Source: Tipula vernalis (lineage: Eukaryota; Arthropoda; Insecta; Diptera; Tipulidae). Taken from it: a stretch of DNA of 64,000 bases. The notes beneath the pieces are model-generated. The model was not told where the DNA came from, did not search any database, and saw only the letters and a list, made by a program, of their open reading frames with translations. Positions 1-12,100 of the stretch are shown here, piece by piece. Both the position numbers and the translations under genes were made by a program. The stretch spans positions 24,365,409 to 24,429,408 of the forward strand of contig OY282558.1 of NCBI GenBank assembly GCA_958295665.1, given 5' to 3'. Numbering within the stretch: the first letter of the stretch is position 1; each line of letters begins with the position of its first letter.

Positions 1-2496
1 AAATTGGAAAAGTGGTCGCCTAAAAAAAAGCCCCCGAATTTTATTAGACTAGAATATGTCAATAAATATTGATTTGTTACAGCAAAACTATAACAAAGTA
101 ATTTTCAATTATCTTCAAGGGCAGTCGTGGTTAGTGTTTATCCCTACAAATTCACATCGTGAAAGTTTGTGACGTGCCAATAATTTTGGAATTGACTTCA
201 ATTTGTGATGTGTTAGGTGCCTGAAATCTTATAAGGCTACAAGTGTTATGCTTCGTGACACATTTAAGTTTAAATCACAAATAATACTTTTTGTAGGATT
301 ACCGACGTTTGTAAAATCATTTGTTGGGCTGACCACGCATTTTTATGCGCAACTTTTTCTATAAAAGAAGCAGCTAAACACAAAAAAAAATTAAGTTCCA
401 AATGGGTTTGCAAATTCGGATAAATTCTGCTGTAAATTCCGCTGAGTCATCCATAAGCCATGGTGTTATCAATTAGGGTAATACAAAATTTGTATTTTGC
501 AACATTGTTTTAAATGAGTTTACTTACTGAAAAAATTTGTTTACAAGAAACCTATAAAAAATAAACGACTCGTTGATACATAAAAAAAATCCACCTCATT
601 GTATGTACATAGAGATACATTTTGTTGAAAAAGCAAACTATTTTGAACAATGTAGTATAAATGTTAATTTTTTTTTTTTTTTTTGTTAAATGAAAATAGT
701 AAAATGTAATTAAATTAATAATAGAAAAAACATCACGGATCTAGATATAAAAAGCCCATTATTATTCATAATAAAAAATTGCAATATTATAAACTTTTCG
801 TATACATTCAATATTACAATTAACAATTTTTTTTTTTTTGTCTTGCAACAATTAACATTGCTAAGCTACAACAAAATCCCTCACATATAATGTACATAAT
901 ATTATGTCGTATTTTCAGCACAGAGATATGAAATGAAAATGATAAATTGATCCACGATTATGAATGTATGCATATTCACCTTAGGTTCAGATTAAATTTA
1001 ACTATAACGAAAAATAAAAATGTTAAGCCCGAAGGATATTTCAGAGACGGGTATAATTCAAAGAAAAATTATTCTCTTCTGTTACATAGTATTCTTATAT
1101 ATTTGTATATAAAATATGTATGTCACAATGTATGCCTGTTATCGAAATTATATTTTATACGATACTACTAGGTGTGATAATAAGCCACCATCATGCAAAT
1201 TTTGTTTCCAAACAATAACAACAACAACGAAAATGATATGAAAAATACATTTTTTTTTTAAGGTAATGGTTGAGGTGTTATAATTATCATTAATGATTAT
1301 TTTAATAATTTGTGGTAATTATTATTATTACTAACATCATTTTTTATTTTGTGCACCCACCCCCCTTTCTTCTTGGCATATTCTATATATGTTTGTACAT
1401 AAGTCTATGGCATACATAATTTTCTTATAATATTTACCACCATCCAATCGTAAGGAAGGGGGTTCTTGTTGGTGGTGGAAATTAATTTTTTTTTTGGTCG
1501 GCTCGTATATTTTTCAACACATAAACGAGATGAGATGATAAATAAAATTATGATATGATGTCGTTTTAATTATTTATATATGGTTTTGTAATATATTTAT
1601 ACCATCCTTATACATAAGAAGATTAAAAGTTGGGAAAATTTATTAGATAAACTTAAATAGATTGTTCGTACTCGTGTAACTAGTGTAAGAGGAGAGAAAA
1701 ACGGCAAAATTGTTATAAAAGAAAAATTGAGATAATTTATTTACGTAATTATAATGATTATTTTTAATTGTTAACTGGAAAATCAGATGGTCTAGGTACG
1801 GAAGTCAATGCTTTTGTATGTATGGCTACATTAGTCTTTTCTTGTGTACTTCACAGTATAGCTAAGGTAGATGATATTTTTACAATGATTGTCATTGGTC
1901 TAATGAAGCAAAATCCAGTGTAAGCCGTAAGTAGCGTTTTAAGTAGGGGATTAATAACACACGAAGTTTCAAACAATAACGTTCAAATTATTATACAATA
2001 ATTTTTGCTTTAAAGAAATGCATTTAAATTTTTGTTTTCTAAAAATTCTAGTTTCTAACCAACCATAATTGAAAATAGTTTAAAATCTCAGAGGAAATAA
2101 TAAAATGTTACAAGGTAAAGCAATATCAGGAAATTTTTGGATTTTAAAATTATTTAAAATGTTAAAATTAATTTTTAATTTGGATAGAATTTTCACTGGT
2201 CAATAAATTTGGTGACAATTTGGGAATTCCAATTTCATTTAAATATACCAAATTCGCTAAAAGAATATTGTTATCAAAGGTAGTTAGTAAATGGAATAAA
2301 GAAAAGTACATATATAAAAGACCGCCTTGAAGTTATCCCAGACTTTGATTGCAGGAAAATATAAAATTTCCACACGAGCGTAAAAACCTACAAACAACCA
2401 GACTGTTTATTTTCCTACATAATTTAAAATGTGCGGGCATTAATATCCATCCTAGATTTTTTTAAAGAGCGAAAAACCCATCACAGGAGATTTTGA
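1..2496. other. AT-rich non-coding DNA, nothing recognised
   Basis: Long A and T runs and short simple repeats dominate. The small open frames here have biased composition (Ile, Lys, Asn, Tyr) and match no protein family I know. I see no RNA gene, transposon end or splice-bounded exon. It could be intronic or intergenic. Confidence 0.6.
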
Positions 2497-2664
2497 TGTG
2501 ATTATAGACTTAAATAAAAAGATGTGTAACGCAAATAAAAAATGACAAGCCTCCATTCACGAGGTATTTATTAAAAGCAAACAAAAGAAAGTACATAAGA
2601 AAGAGAACGCCACAAGCGGCTAGCATTAAAAACAAAAAGACAAAATAAAGACTCTCTCTTCACA
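2497..2664 (-). repeat. Copia 3' LTR
   Basis: About 168 bp, matching 8995-9131 apart from an extra segment of about 28 bp and a few substitutions (for example AACGCCACAAG against AGCGCTACAAG). On the element strand it follows a short purine-rich tract (AATGGGAG) that could be the polypurine tract. Confidence 0.85.
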
Positions 2665-2693
2665 AGATTGACTCCCATTGAATAGAATCTGTG

Positions 2694-2936
2694 TTATTCT
2701 GCTGTCACCTTTTTGGTAAGGCTATCTGCTAACATTTCGTTTGTGTTGACGTAAACAAATTTAACTACCTTGTCATTAACCTGCTCGCGCAGAAAATGAT
2801 GACGAACATCTATAGGCTTTGTTCTGGGTGAAAAAGCTGTCTTCTCCGTTAGTTGGATCGCTTCTTTGTTGTCGTAATGTATGATTGTTGAACATTTATC
2901 TTCCCCTAGTATTATTATTGTTATTGGGGGGGCCAT
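2694..2936 (-). pseudogene. Copia RNase H C-terminal tail, beyond the nested insertion
   Basis: The last 80 codons of copia Pol. After the junction residues the frame reads through YDNKEAIQLTEKTAFSPRTK, IDVRHHFLREQV and VNTNEMLADSLTKKV, the usual closing motifs of copia RNase H, and stops about 30 bp before the 3' LTR. It is the continuation of the RNase H that breaks off at about 5640. The residues just before the junction belong to the insertion or are scrambled. Confidence 0.88.
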
Positions 2937-3760
2937 GCGGGCGATCAGCCACTTCGCACTGCGACCTAAAAGATCTATTGTGCTGGCCCCTGCTTAATTA
3001 TCCGTCCAGTCAATATTCAGGTTCTTAATGAACCTGACGATACTGCCTCCCGGTACGTGATACATACTATCTGGGCTTGTTGCTCTCCCTCCTAGATGCT
3101 TACTACAGCATGTAGTTCCGCTAGAAAGACGGTAGCATTGGAGTCCAAGGACTTCGAGAGGGTTGTCCCACTCTCGTATATTCCTACTCCTGCCCCGTAT
3201 TCCGTTTGATTTTACTCTTACGAGTTGCTCGGAATTGCAAATCACCTGTAGGTCACCCAGCTTTACTACAGGAAGGCTAAATAAAACTGGAGGGTGCCTG
3301 GTATCCAGAGTCCGCATATTTTGGACTGATTAACCTATCAGTCATTCATCTTTCGGCATATGCTGTTCCACCTTAGATTAGGGTTTTTTGTCAAGGTTTT
3401 CTCCTTTAGCGCCGTACTTTAACCTGTGCCAAATGGCCAAAAATGTGCCAAGTGGCCTTAGTTACCAGTGGTTGCCACGAGGAGGCAGTACGTACACTTG
3501 CGAATTGTGAACAGGTTACCCCTTACACAATTGTACCCATCACGCAGCTGCCTAATGACAAGACCAGAACAGCTCACGTGATGCGCACCCTACTGGAAGG
3601 TTACGGAGCTGGTAGATTAATCTACTTAACTTTGATCCCCCCCTCCAATAGACGCCAAACCACCATCTTCCCCTAGTAACTTCTGACATATACCCCGCCA
3701 CCAAATATCCTCTTTTGTTGCTAAAGACTGTAACGACCATCGCTGCAAAAGTCGCTCCAA
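2937..3760 (-). pseudogene. LINE relic with RNase H-like segment, inserted in copia
   Basis: On the minus strand, near 3240-3080, one frame reads a degraded SKSNG-type start followed by VGIYESGTTLSKSLDSNATV and FLAELHAV. This is the pattern of the RNase H domain carried at the end of I/LOA/R1-type non-LTR elements (DGSK...G.GIY...VFQAE..A). The local base composition is much richer in G and C than the surroundings. Frameshifts and stops divide it. The left edge at about 2937 abuts copia coding sequence. The exact LINE clade is uncertain. Confidence 0.55.
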
Positions 3761-5640
3761 GTTTGGGTTGTTTTATACCCCTGCAACATTCTACTTTTTT
3801 TATATTATTTACAATTCAAGCCATAAATCAGAAATAAAATCGCGGGAAAAACTAGTCTTTGTGGGGAAATCAAATTGGATTGGCCCGTTCCAAAAATTTG
3901 GGTGGGATGGTCCATTGTGTTTTTCAACGATAAATGTAAGTTGCAAATGCAAAATAGGGGTCAGTGTTTAGTTTTTTTTTGAGTAGATCGCATGATTATC
4001 GTGGTGCGAAGGAAAAGAAATTGGATGACTCTAAGTACAAAAAAAAAGTAAAATGTTAAATGTTAAATAGAGTTTCATTTCAATAATTTTATATTAAAGT
4101 TTAACTTCAATTTGTGAATTTATGTAAAACAGAAAATTACGATTGGATTTATTATTAAAAATAACGGAATCAAATAAGAAAATGTGTTTGGACAAATTAA
4201 TCAAAAATGTGCGATAAGAAAAAAAATAAATTCATGTTAGTTATTAGTAATAGAATAATGCAGTGATTTTCAACTGCAAGAAAAATCACAAAATTAAATA
4301 AATAAAATAAAAATGTGTGTGGACAAATTAATCGAAAACGTGCGATAAAAATTCATGTGAGTCGTAATAAAATATCTGGTGATTTTCTACTGTAAAAAAA
4401 AACGAAAACAATAAAATCACAGTATAAGACACATATTATTCAATTATTTTAATACCTATGTTAATAATAGTGGAAATAAATACATAATAGTTAAAAACAC
4501 ATATTGTGAATCGTTCTAAGATTAAAATTAATAATCTTTAAAACGAAAGAAGGAAAAGAAAACTGTTGAGAAATTACCGTGCGACATTGGTCGAAATACG
4601 AAACCAAATATAAAACCATGTGGTGGTTCTTGGTTATAATCGTAAAATATGGAATGTTTGGTAAACTGTGAGTGAATTTGTGTAATAAATAAAAGTTAAA
4701 AGAAACAGAAATTTATTGATAATTAAAAGAAAAAAATAATTATAATATACAACAATAATAACAATACAAACGCAAATCTTGTATAAACATAATTCTAAAT
4801 AAAAAAACAATTCATTCATAATACTAAGTTTCAATAATAATAACGTAAATTTCAATAATAATATCATTTGTGGACCATAAATCTGAGCACCAAACAAAAT
4901 TGGCGACAGTTCAGGGTCACATTACCACAATATTACGAATATATTTTACAACATTCAACAATCAACATACAACAGCTTTAATCTTCATGTATCCGTACAT
5001 TTGATGGAAAACAAATTTAAGTACTTAGTTGTTATATTATATTTTATTATTATATTTTTTTTTGATTATATTCTATAATTAAGTTCATACAAAAACAAAA
5101 ATTATTATTACTTTGGTGAAGGGTAGTGACTTATACCACAATTAATTATAATCAGGACGTCCTTAGATAAGAATCTGATTATGTTAGTTTTAGTTTTTCT
5201 CATTTATTTACTCACATTTTTTTTCGTGTTTGAAGTTATTTCTAAAATAAATAATTTCGGATTTGCCGATTGATAAATCATTAGTTTTCTGTTTGCGACT
5301 TCGACTTCTTATTTCATCATCCAATTTTTTTTCTCGTTCGAATTTTTTTTTTTTGTCGCTTTTCAGGATGATAAGCTAAGAGCTGCGTCATAGGATGAAT
5401 TGGTGAGTGCGCAAATACATCGGTGAGGTGAGTTGATCCATCCCTTTGTTTTTCCCTTCTTTTTTTTCTTCCTCTTTCTTCTTTGGTTCCCTTCTAGCGG
5501 TCTGACAAGGTTCATTTATGCTTTGGGAAACCCCACTCCCACTACCCTGAGCTTTAGCCGGCCAAAGATGACCGCCCCAAAGCCTCTAAATGAACAAAAT
5601 TTCTGTTAACAGGCCGATAGCGACTATCGGTCCCGTTACA
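3761..5640. other. AT-rich middle and right end of the insertion in copia
   Basis: It contains no recognised gene. A diverged tandem duplication lies at 4179-4425. A 7 bp stem hairpin (CCGATAG-CGA-CTATCGG) lies at 5614-5630, almost at the right junction with copia RNase H. GC content rises again at 5500-5630. It may be a second, non-coding element inserted with or into the LINE. Confidence 0.5.
4179..4425. repeat. Diverged tandem duplication, two copies of about 115-130 bp
   Basis: Copy 1 (about 4179-4308) and copy 2 (about 4309-4425) share GTGTxTGGACAAATTAATC, then GTGCGATAA, AATTCATGT and TGATTTTC(A/T)ACTG in the same order. They differ by several substitutions and small deletions. Confidence 0.7.
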
Positions 5641-6684
5641 AGACATAGCCATGTATTCGGACTCTGTTGTAGACAAAGCAACTGTTGGTTGCTTCTTTGA
5701 CGCCCATGAAATTGCTCCACCTTGCAGTTTGAATACATATCCTGTTGTCGAACGTCGATCTACTGAATCACTTACCCAATCTGAATCGCAATAACCTTGC
5801 ACTACTTCATTTCCTTTACTTTCCAGTACCTTTCAAATATCGCATGATCCGCTTTACTGCCAACCAATGAGCAACGCCTGGATTGTTATTGAATCTGCTG
5901 ACAGCTCCTACCGCTAACTGTATATCTGGTCGTGATACATGGGCAGCAAACAACAAGCTCCCAACTGCTTCTTGATATGTCACATCCTTCATGGATTCGC
6001 GATCTGACTCATTCTTCGGCGACATTTCTGAAGTAAGTTTCTGATTTGGAACGTTTTAGTATTTTTAGAATATACTGGCTTTGATTTATCGAAATCGTTC
6101 CCGACTTGCGGTCTCGCGTAATCTGCATGCCCAAGATACATTTGGCCTCGCCAATGTCCTTCATTTTAAGTTGCTTCTGTAGACACAACTTCAAATCAGC
6201 TTTCAAAACTTTGTCGTTCGAAAAAATGAGCAAGTCGTCAACATATACTGCCACAATCAACATCTTACTACCATTGGCGTTTCATGCCAAAATTCTTCAA
6301 AGCAGTGTCCAAACGCTGATTCCATACACAACTGGACTGCTTGAGTCCGTATAACGACTTCTTCATACAACAAACCCGTTGACTTCCATCACTAAATTTT
6401 TCAGGTTGAATCATATAGATTTTCTCGCTTAAATCGCCATGAAGGAACGCTGTAATCGCATCCATCCGATCGAACTCTAAATCGTATCTCACAGCTACCG
6501 CAATCAAAAAACGTATCGACGAGTAGAGAACTACGGGTGAGAACGTCTCCTCATAATCAATACCTTTACGCTGAGCACAACCCTTCACTACCAAACGAGC
6601 CTTGTACCGATCTACCACTCCTTTTTCGTTGTACTTGGTCTTGAAAACCCATTTGCATTGAATTGCTCTACGATAAGGTGGCAA
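5554..6684 (-). pseudogene. Copia reverse transcriptase and first part of RNase H, frameshifted
   Basis: Frame pieces at 6684-6268, 6263-6009, 6025-5816 and 5802-5554 give copia RT in order: IQCKWVFKTKYNEKG, RYKARLVVKGCAQRKGIDY, AITAFLHGDL, LYGLKQS, then the catalytic box VYVDDLLIFSND near 6228-6250. RNase H begins with GYCDSDWVSDSVDRRSTTG and SWASKKQPTVALSTTESEYM. The RNase H frame turns into unrelated sequence at about 5640, exactly where the nested insertion starts. At least three frame changes separate the pieces. Confidence 0.9.
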
Positions 6685-6933
6685 ATCTGTAAGCGATTAA
6701 CGAACGATACTCCTCTTCCATAGCTGTTTTCCAGTGAGACGTATTTGAGCTGTTCATTGCCCCCTCCACTGACAATGGATCATCCAATTGAACACGTGAT
6801 ACAACATAAACGAAAATATTACTTTTCGTCGACTTGTGCTCTCTCGATGAACGACGCGGTTGTAACCAAACATCGTTCACTTCCTCATTTGACGGTTCAT
6901 TACTACCCGAAACATCAATTGAATCTTCAACTG

Positions 6934-7690
6934 TTAGTTAAATCTTCTTCTATCATCTTCGAAAGGATAAAAATGATTAGAAAATTCGTTACAATCAATT
7001 ACCTTGTTTTCACAGCGTTGATCCTCCAGAAAAACGACATCACGACTGACATCCACTCGTAATTTTTCTAAATCAAAAACTCGATAGCCTTTGCAATTCT
7101 CGCTGTAGCCGACCACGATGTATTCCCTTGATTTCGAATCAAATATCGGGCGCTTTTGTTTCGGAACATATACCATTGCCTTGCATCCAAACACTTTCAA
7201 GTTGGACAAATCAGGCTTTTTGTTGGACCAAATTTCTTCGGGCGTTTTACCGATAGCCCCACGATATGGTGAACGATTTACAAGATAAGCCGCTGTGTTG
7301 ACAGCTTCACCCCAAAATCTGTTATCAAGCTTTGCGTCAAAAAGCATACATCTCGCACGCTCGATCAATATTCGATTCATCCTTTCCGCCTTGCCGTTTT
7401 GCTCTGGCGTATATACGGTGCAGTTGTTTGATGCTGTATCTCCGGATCTCGGAGGAACTTAGAAAATTCCTTGTTGCAGTACTCTGTTCCATTATCTGAA
7501 CGCGAAATCTTGCGGCTAAAATCATCCAAGAAAGTCACAAAATATCGCGAGCCGCCAAATGAATCAACTGGCATTGGACCACACAGGTCAGTATGCACCA
7601 TTTCTAGTACTCTTGTAGCCCGAGATTTGGTGTCCTTGAACGGAAGGCGAGTCTGTTTCCCCTTTAAACAAGTTTCTCACTTGTCCTGTT
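6934..7690 (-). pseudogene. Copia integrase, frameshifted
   Basis: Three overlapping frame pieces together read as copia integrase. 7601-7377 holds the first two catalytic acidic positions (MVHTDLCGPM and RSDNGTEYCNKEF). A frameshift then disrupts the segment that should carry the catalytic glutamate. 7380-6934 holds the C-terminal part (LNRFWGEAV-like DNRFWGEAVNTAAYLVNRSP, FGCKAMVYVP, SREYIVVGYSENCKGYRV). Integrase would join element DNA into the host genome. The zinc-binding pre-integrase segment upstream is only partly legible. Inactive as it stands. Confidence 0.85.
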
Positions 7691-8022
7691 GACTACCGAC
7701 AAAACTCATCCCGCCCACAAAACCATTTCGTAATCTCATCAAGCTATCGTGACCTACATGTCCTAACTTTGACCCTCAAACATGTTTCACTCGTCTGTGT
7801 CACTTTGAACATCCCTGCATTTACTTTTGCCTAAACCAGTAATTTGTTGTTTTTGTCGAAAACTTTGCAATCATTTGCACTAAACTTGACAATTAGTCCT
7901 TTGCCAACTAACTGACTGACCGACAATAAGTTTGTGCAAAGACCTGGCACGAATAGAACGTCATGAACTGTAGTATCCACTATACGATTTTTCATCTGTA
8001 GCTTGAGTAAAACATTGCCAAT

Positions 8023-8290
8023 CTATTCGGACTTCAATTTTGATTGATTTGCAATCGTGACCTCTCCTGATTTTGACAATGGTTTGAGATTTTCCATCCA
8101 ACCTTGTTCACATGCCATATCTGCATAGGCACCAGAGTCTACATACCACACAGTCGATTTAAGATTGCATGCCGTCAAACACGAAAAAACTGACGAATGA
8201 CTAGCCATCCTCGCTTTCGGACATTTGTTTTTGTAGTGACCAACTTCACCACATCTGAAACAGTTCCCGTCCTTTACTTATTTCTCCTTC
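8023..8290 (-). pseudogene. Copia Gag zinc knuckle and aspartic protease remnant
   Basis: On the minus strand about 8225-8270 encodes a CCHC knuckle (CFRCGEVGHYKNKC), the RNA-binding end of Gag. It is followed by the protease start WYVDSGAYADM near 8135-8165, where DSG is the active-site triad of copia proteases. The protease would cut the Gag-Pol polyprotein. The frame closes soon afterwards, and the rest of the domain (about 7700-8020) is not open, so this is a relic. Confidence 0.8.
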
Positions 8291-8359
8291 TTCTGATAAT
8301 TGTTTGACTTCGCTAGCTTTACGTACATGGCTGATGCAGAGGCAGAGCCCTCAACTCTA

Positions 8360-8869
8360 TCATACAAACGAACTTCTTGAATTAGCTTGGTTTGCCATAA
8401 TCATGGGCTTGTACTCGTCGCTTAATCCGGCCAACAACAATGTGCCAATCCACTTATCGTCAATTTCCATGCCGGCACCTTTCAACTTGTGAGCGGTCAT
8501 AATAATTTTGTTAACGAAAAATTTCATCCAACCGCAATTCACCAGTCCAGTTGAAACAAGTTCACGCAAGAGTGCTACACGACGAAGTAGTCCAGAATCT
8601 TCAAACGCTACTTTTAAACTGTCCCAAACATCCTTGGCCGTATTTGGTTTTTGAATATGTGAAAAATTCACTCTGTCCACTAATAAAATAATCGATGCCT
8701 TGGCTTTTGAATCTTCAGTTTTTTTCTTTACTGGCTCAATTTCCTTGCATGTGCCCTCAACATGACTCCAAAGTTCATTCATTTGAAGATATGCTTGAGC
8801 AGCAAATTTCCATTTCTCATAGTTATCTCGTCCACACAATTTCTCTATGGACGCAAACGTTGCCGCCAT
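8360..8869 (-). pseudogene. gag: Copia gag (capsid-like, UBN2 type), N-terminal part
   Basis: A 169-codon frame starting at ATG 8869 encodes the amino-terminal domain of copia-type Gag. Family signs are GRDNYEKWKFAAQAYL near residues 14-29, AKDVWDSLKVAFED near 78-91, and a late LLLAGLSDEYKPMI segment. Gag would package element RNA into particles. The frame ends after residue 169. The zinc knuckle that should close Gag is seen further downstream at 8225-8270, so Gag and its tail are now separated by stops or frameshifts. Start choice: this is the first ATG after the 5' LTR, about 125 bases into the leader. Confidence 0.85.
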
Positions 8870-8994
8870 TTTACAATTTTTTTTTCTTTTTACACAGAAA
8901 AAAAATAATTACAATAAACTCGTTAACCACGAATTTTAACAAAATTAACTTTTTAATATTTTTTCCTTTAATTATTTAAGGGGGTATAACCTCA

Positions 8995-9131
8995 TGTGAT
9001 TATAGACTTAAATAAAAAGCGTCCATTCACGAGGAATTTATTAAAAGCAAACAAAAGAAAGTACATAAGAAAGAGAGCGCTACAAGCGGCTAGCATTAAA
9101 AACAAAAGGACAAAATAAAGACTCTCTCACA
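8995..9131 (-). repeat. Copia 5' LTR
   Basis: About 137 bp, beginning and ending TG...CA. It matches 2497-2664 over nearly its whole length. It lacks about 28 bp that the other LTR has just before the shared CCATTCACGAGG motif. That segment is bounded in the other copy by two AAATAAAAA direct repeats, so replication slippage could explain the loss. Confidence 0.85.
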
Positions 9132-12100
9132 CTTAATAACTCAACAGTTTTATTTATTATACCGATGTTTTTCTCGTAGTTCAAAATGTTAAGAAAATTA
9201 AAACAATGCTCCTGGTCAAGATTATGGCGGCCCTGGAAATTTGCTATGATAATAATATGGGTCAGTTCTGAATCCGGTTTGCTATAGTTAGAATTTCCAC
9301 CATAACAATAAATTTATTGCCTTCCCATATTTAAAAATGAATATAAAATAAAAAAAATCTTCTCTATAGGTCCTATTGGCTGCCTCTAGGTTAATTCTGT
9401 ATTCGGCTTGCTTGTTAGAATTTTTGCTATATCGCCTTCTTGTAGTTAAAATTGGAAATTAAATAAAAATCTTCTGGTCAAGCAAACCGGGTTCAGAATT
9501 GGCCCAGAGGTAGCCACTAGAACCCACTATACTATATTGTCATAACATATTAAACGTCAAAATTGAGGGTATTACAATCCTTCCAATAGTAAACACTGAC
9601 ATGACAAATCACAAACTTCATCTTATCTATAATGCTAGAAATCTTAAACTCACCTATACACTCTATTTTTCACCGAGATTGCTTTCCTTTGGTGTCCTGT
9701 TTCATAATTTGGGGTCCCATACAATTTTTAACAATTTTTGAAGAGGGGAGGGCGCATAAGCTATAACTCGCAAGATTTTAATAGAATTAAGTGGACCTGG
9801 CCCTGAGATTTTATATCGAGAGTTTACTTTCAGCCGAAATCGTGATAATAAAAAAAAATCTCAAGTGGACAATAAACCTGATAGTACTTTCGAGTCTTTA
9901 GGTCACTCTCAACTCTCAAATGGACAACCACCTTTAAGGTGTTATTTCGCATAGTAAAAAAGGAGGGGGCGAATATGTAACACTAATTCACATTAATTGT
10001 AACTTTAACAGAGTAAAGAATCATATCTGCCAATTCTCACATGGCTGACATAATATTGTAGTCTGAATAAACGAAAAATTTTCAGAAAATTACTTTCGAA
10101 CATTGTGGGTGTTCTCTGAACGGATTTTCAGCAGTTTACCAGTGGTATACAACATGAAAATTAAAGGAGCTAAGTTTTAAAGGTCTAAAATGCAAAACGT
10201 TGAACGAGATTTTGATTGCTGTTCCTTCACTTATAGAGTATATTTACTGGATTATTGTTAAAAAAAAGTTAGGAACTTTTTAGGAAAATATTCACGAATT
10301 TGAACAGAAGCGGGAAATTTTTCTTATTCCCTTACTTGAAAAACTTAATTTATTTAGCCATTTGAATGTTATGGCATTTCAATTTTCTGATTTTGTGCTC
10401 ACTGTAGAATAAACCTATTTTGAATTATTAACATAATAACAATCGAAAAAGGCTAATCGAAGAAATTTTAAATAAAATTCGAGCAACGGCAAATGAGGCT
10501 AATAGCTAGGCATCATTTTAAGTTTATCAACTACCAAATACAACGCATATGGGAACTAATAGTCCAGCATTTGACGGTTTTTTGCTCAGAATTCTTACGG
10601 ACAAAACCAATTGACGTAAAATTTGGACAGTAAGTAACGAATGGCTCAAGGAACAAAAGTTATGTAATGCCGATATGTGGTTTTACCCCTCCTCGGAGGT
10701 GCAAATCAGTACACTTAAAATAACCGCAGTAATTCTAAGCAAAAATGTTCTATGAAGTTTTTTCAATAAATCAACATTTTTCGAGTTATTCGTGATTTAA
10801 AATTTTGATTTTTATACAAAAAATGTACGGTACGGTTTTGTTTGAAAAAATTCTAAGAACCTATTTTTCTGTAATTCTGGTAACACCTCATGATTCTTTT
10901 AGTTATTTTTATTTCAAATTTTATCTTTGCAATCTGTTGTGAAAGGCTCTCCAAAATATTTCACAGTTTGCTGCTAGTGTGTCATCACCGAACATAACTT
11001 ATTCCTTGTGAAATCAAAATATTACGTACAATTATTTTTAACCTAATTAATTTATTCAAAATAAATTCATCCCTGTATTCCTTCATCAAAAAAAGCACAT
11101 TTAATATTTATATATATTTCTAAAAACATTTGAAAAGTGCTTTCATCTCAAAATAATATTTTGTAAATGATACACCGTCTGGATTGTACATAACGTTCTA
11201 TAAACTATATACATACATTTTCCATTTTTCCAATTAGATTTTAATTAATTCCAGATGAAAACCTTATAAAAGAGTTGAAACATTATACAATATATAAAAT
11301 AAAAATATGCATGAGCACCATACTGAAAAAAGTTTCCATTTTAAAAGCGTTTGTGCGGTTACCGCATATACACATGCCAAAATAAAACATTTTTTATTGT
11401 TTAATTATTTTTGCAAATATAAATAAAACATTTTCACTCTATGTAGATATGGATTTCCATGAAATATACATGAAACTAGGTCAAACCCATTTTTATCTCA
11501 CCAACAATTAAATTTAACGTAAAAATTCTAACTAAAATATCGATTAAATTTGAAATTCGGTATGACCACGCACTAGATGATAGGGAAACCCCATATACAT
11601 ATATCCATATATACATACATAATATATTCCCAATTTTATATCACAAAACATTAATTATAATGATGATGACAAACTTAAAATTTTCCTATTAATTTCCCTT
11701 TGTTATAAACCAGAACAGAAAAACCACAGTCATCAATATAAATGTTTATAGATAATGATGATCATCATCATTATGGTGGTTTTGGTTTTATAATGTAATT
11801 TACAGTAAATAAATTAACAAAATAATAATTTTAATAAATAAATTTAAAAGTTTTCGCGAACTTTTTAGTATTCGTCTCGGCATCCATACATACAAACATT
11901 TTCGAATCTACATAATAATAAGCAAAAACTTAATAATCATTACTATCATTATTTTTTAACACCATTATCAAAACAATTTTTTTTTTCTCAGAATCATCAT
12001 CGTTAGTTGTCATCACGATGGTTGTGATTCTAATTAAAAATTAAAAACAACAATAACAACGAGGACGCAAAAAGCTCACATTCAGATATTGTTGCAAAAC

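Larger units (their letters stand above)
2497..9131 (-). mobile_element. Degenerate Ty1/copia LTR retrotransposon carrying a nested insertion
   Basis: Two related terminal repeats (2497-2664 and 8995-9131) enclose, read on the minus strand, copia gag, zinc knuckle, aspartic protease, integrase, reverse transcriptase and RNase H in the standard copia order. Frameshifts and stops break pol repeatedly, so it cannot be autonomous. A segment of about 2.7 kb (about 2937-5640) interrupts the RNase H region and is not part of the element. Next to the 5' LTR, on the element strand, GAGGTTATACCCCC is a possible primer-binding site, weakly like the GGTTAT-type site of Drosophila copia. I could not find a convincing target-site duplication. 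Confidence 0.92.

Noticed and set aside
947..1171. 74-codon frame near the left edge
   Set aside because: AT-driven composition and no family resemblance.
2490..9140. A 5 bp target-site duplication for the copia element
   Set aside because: TTTGA on the left and CTTAA on the right do not agree.
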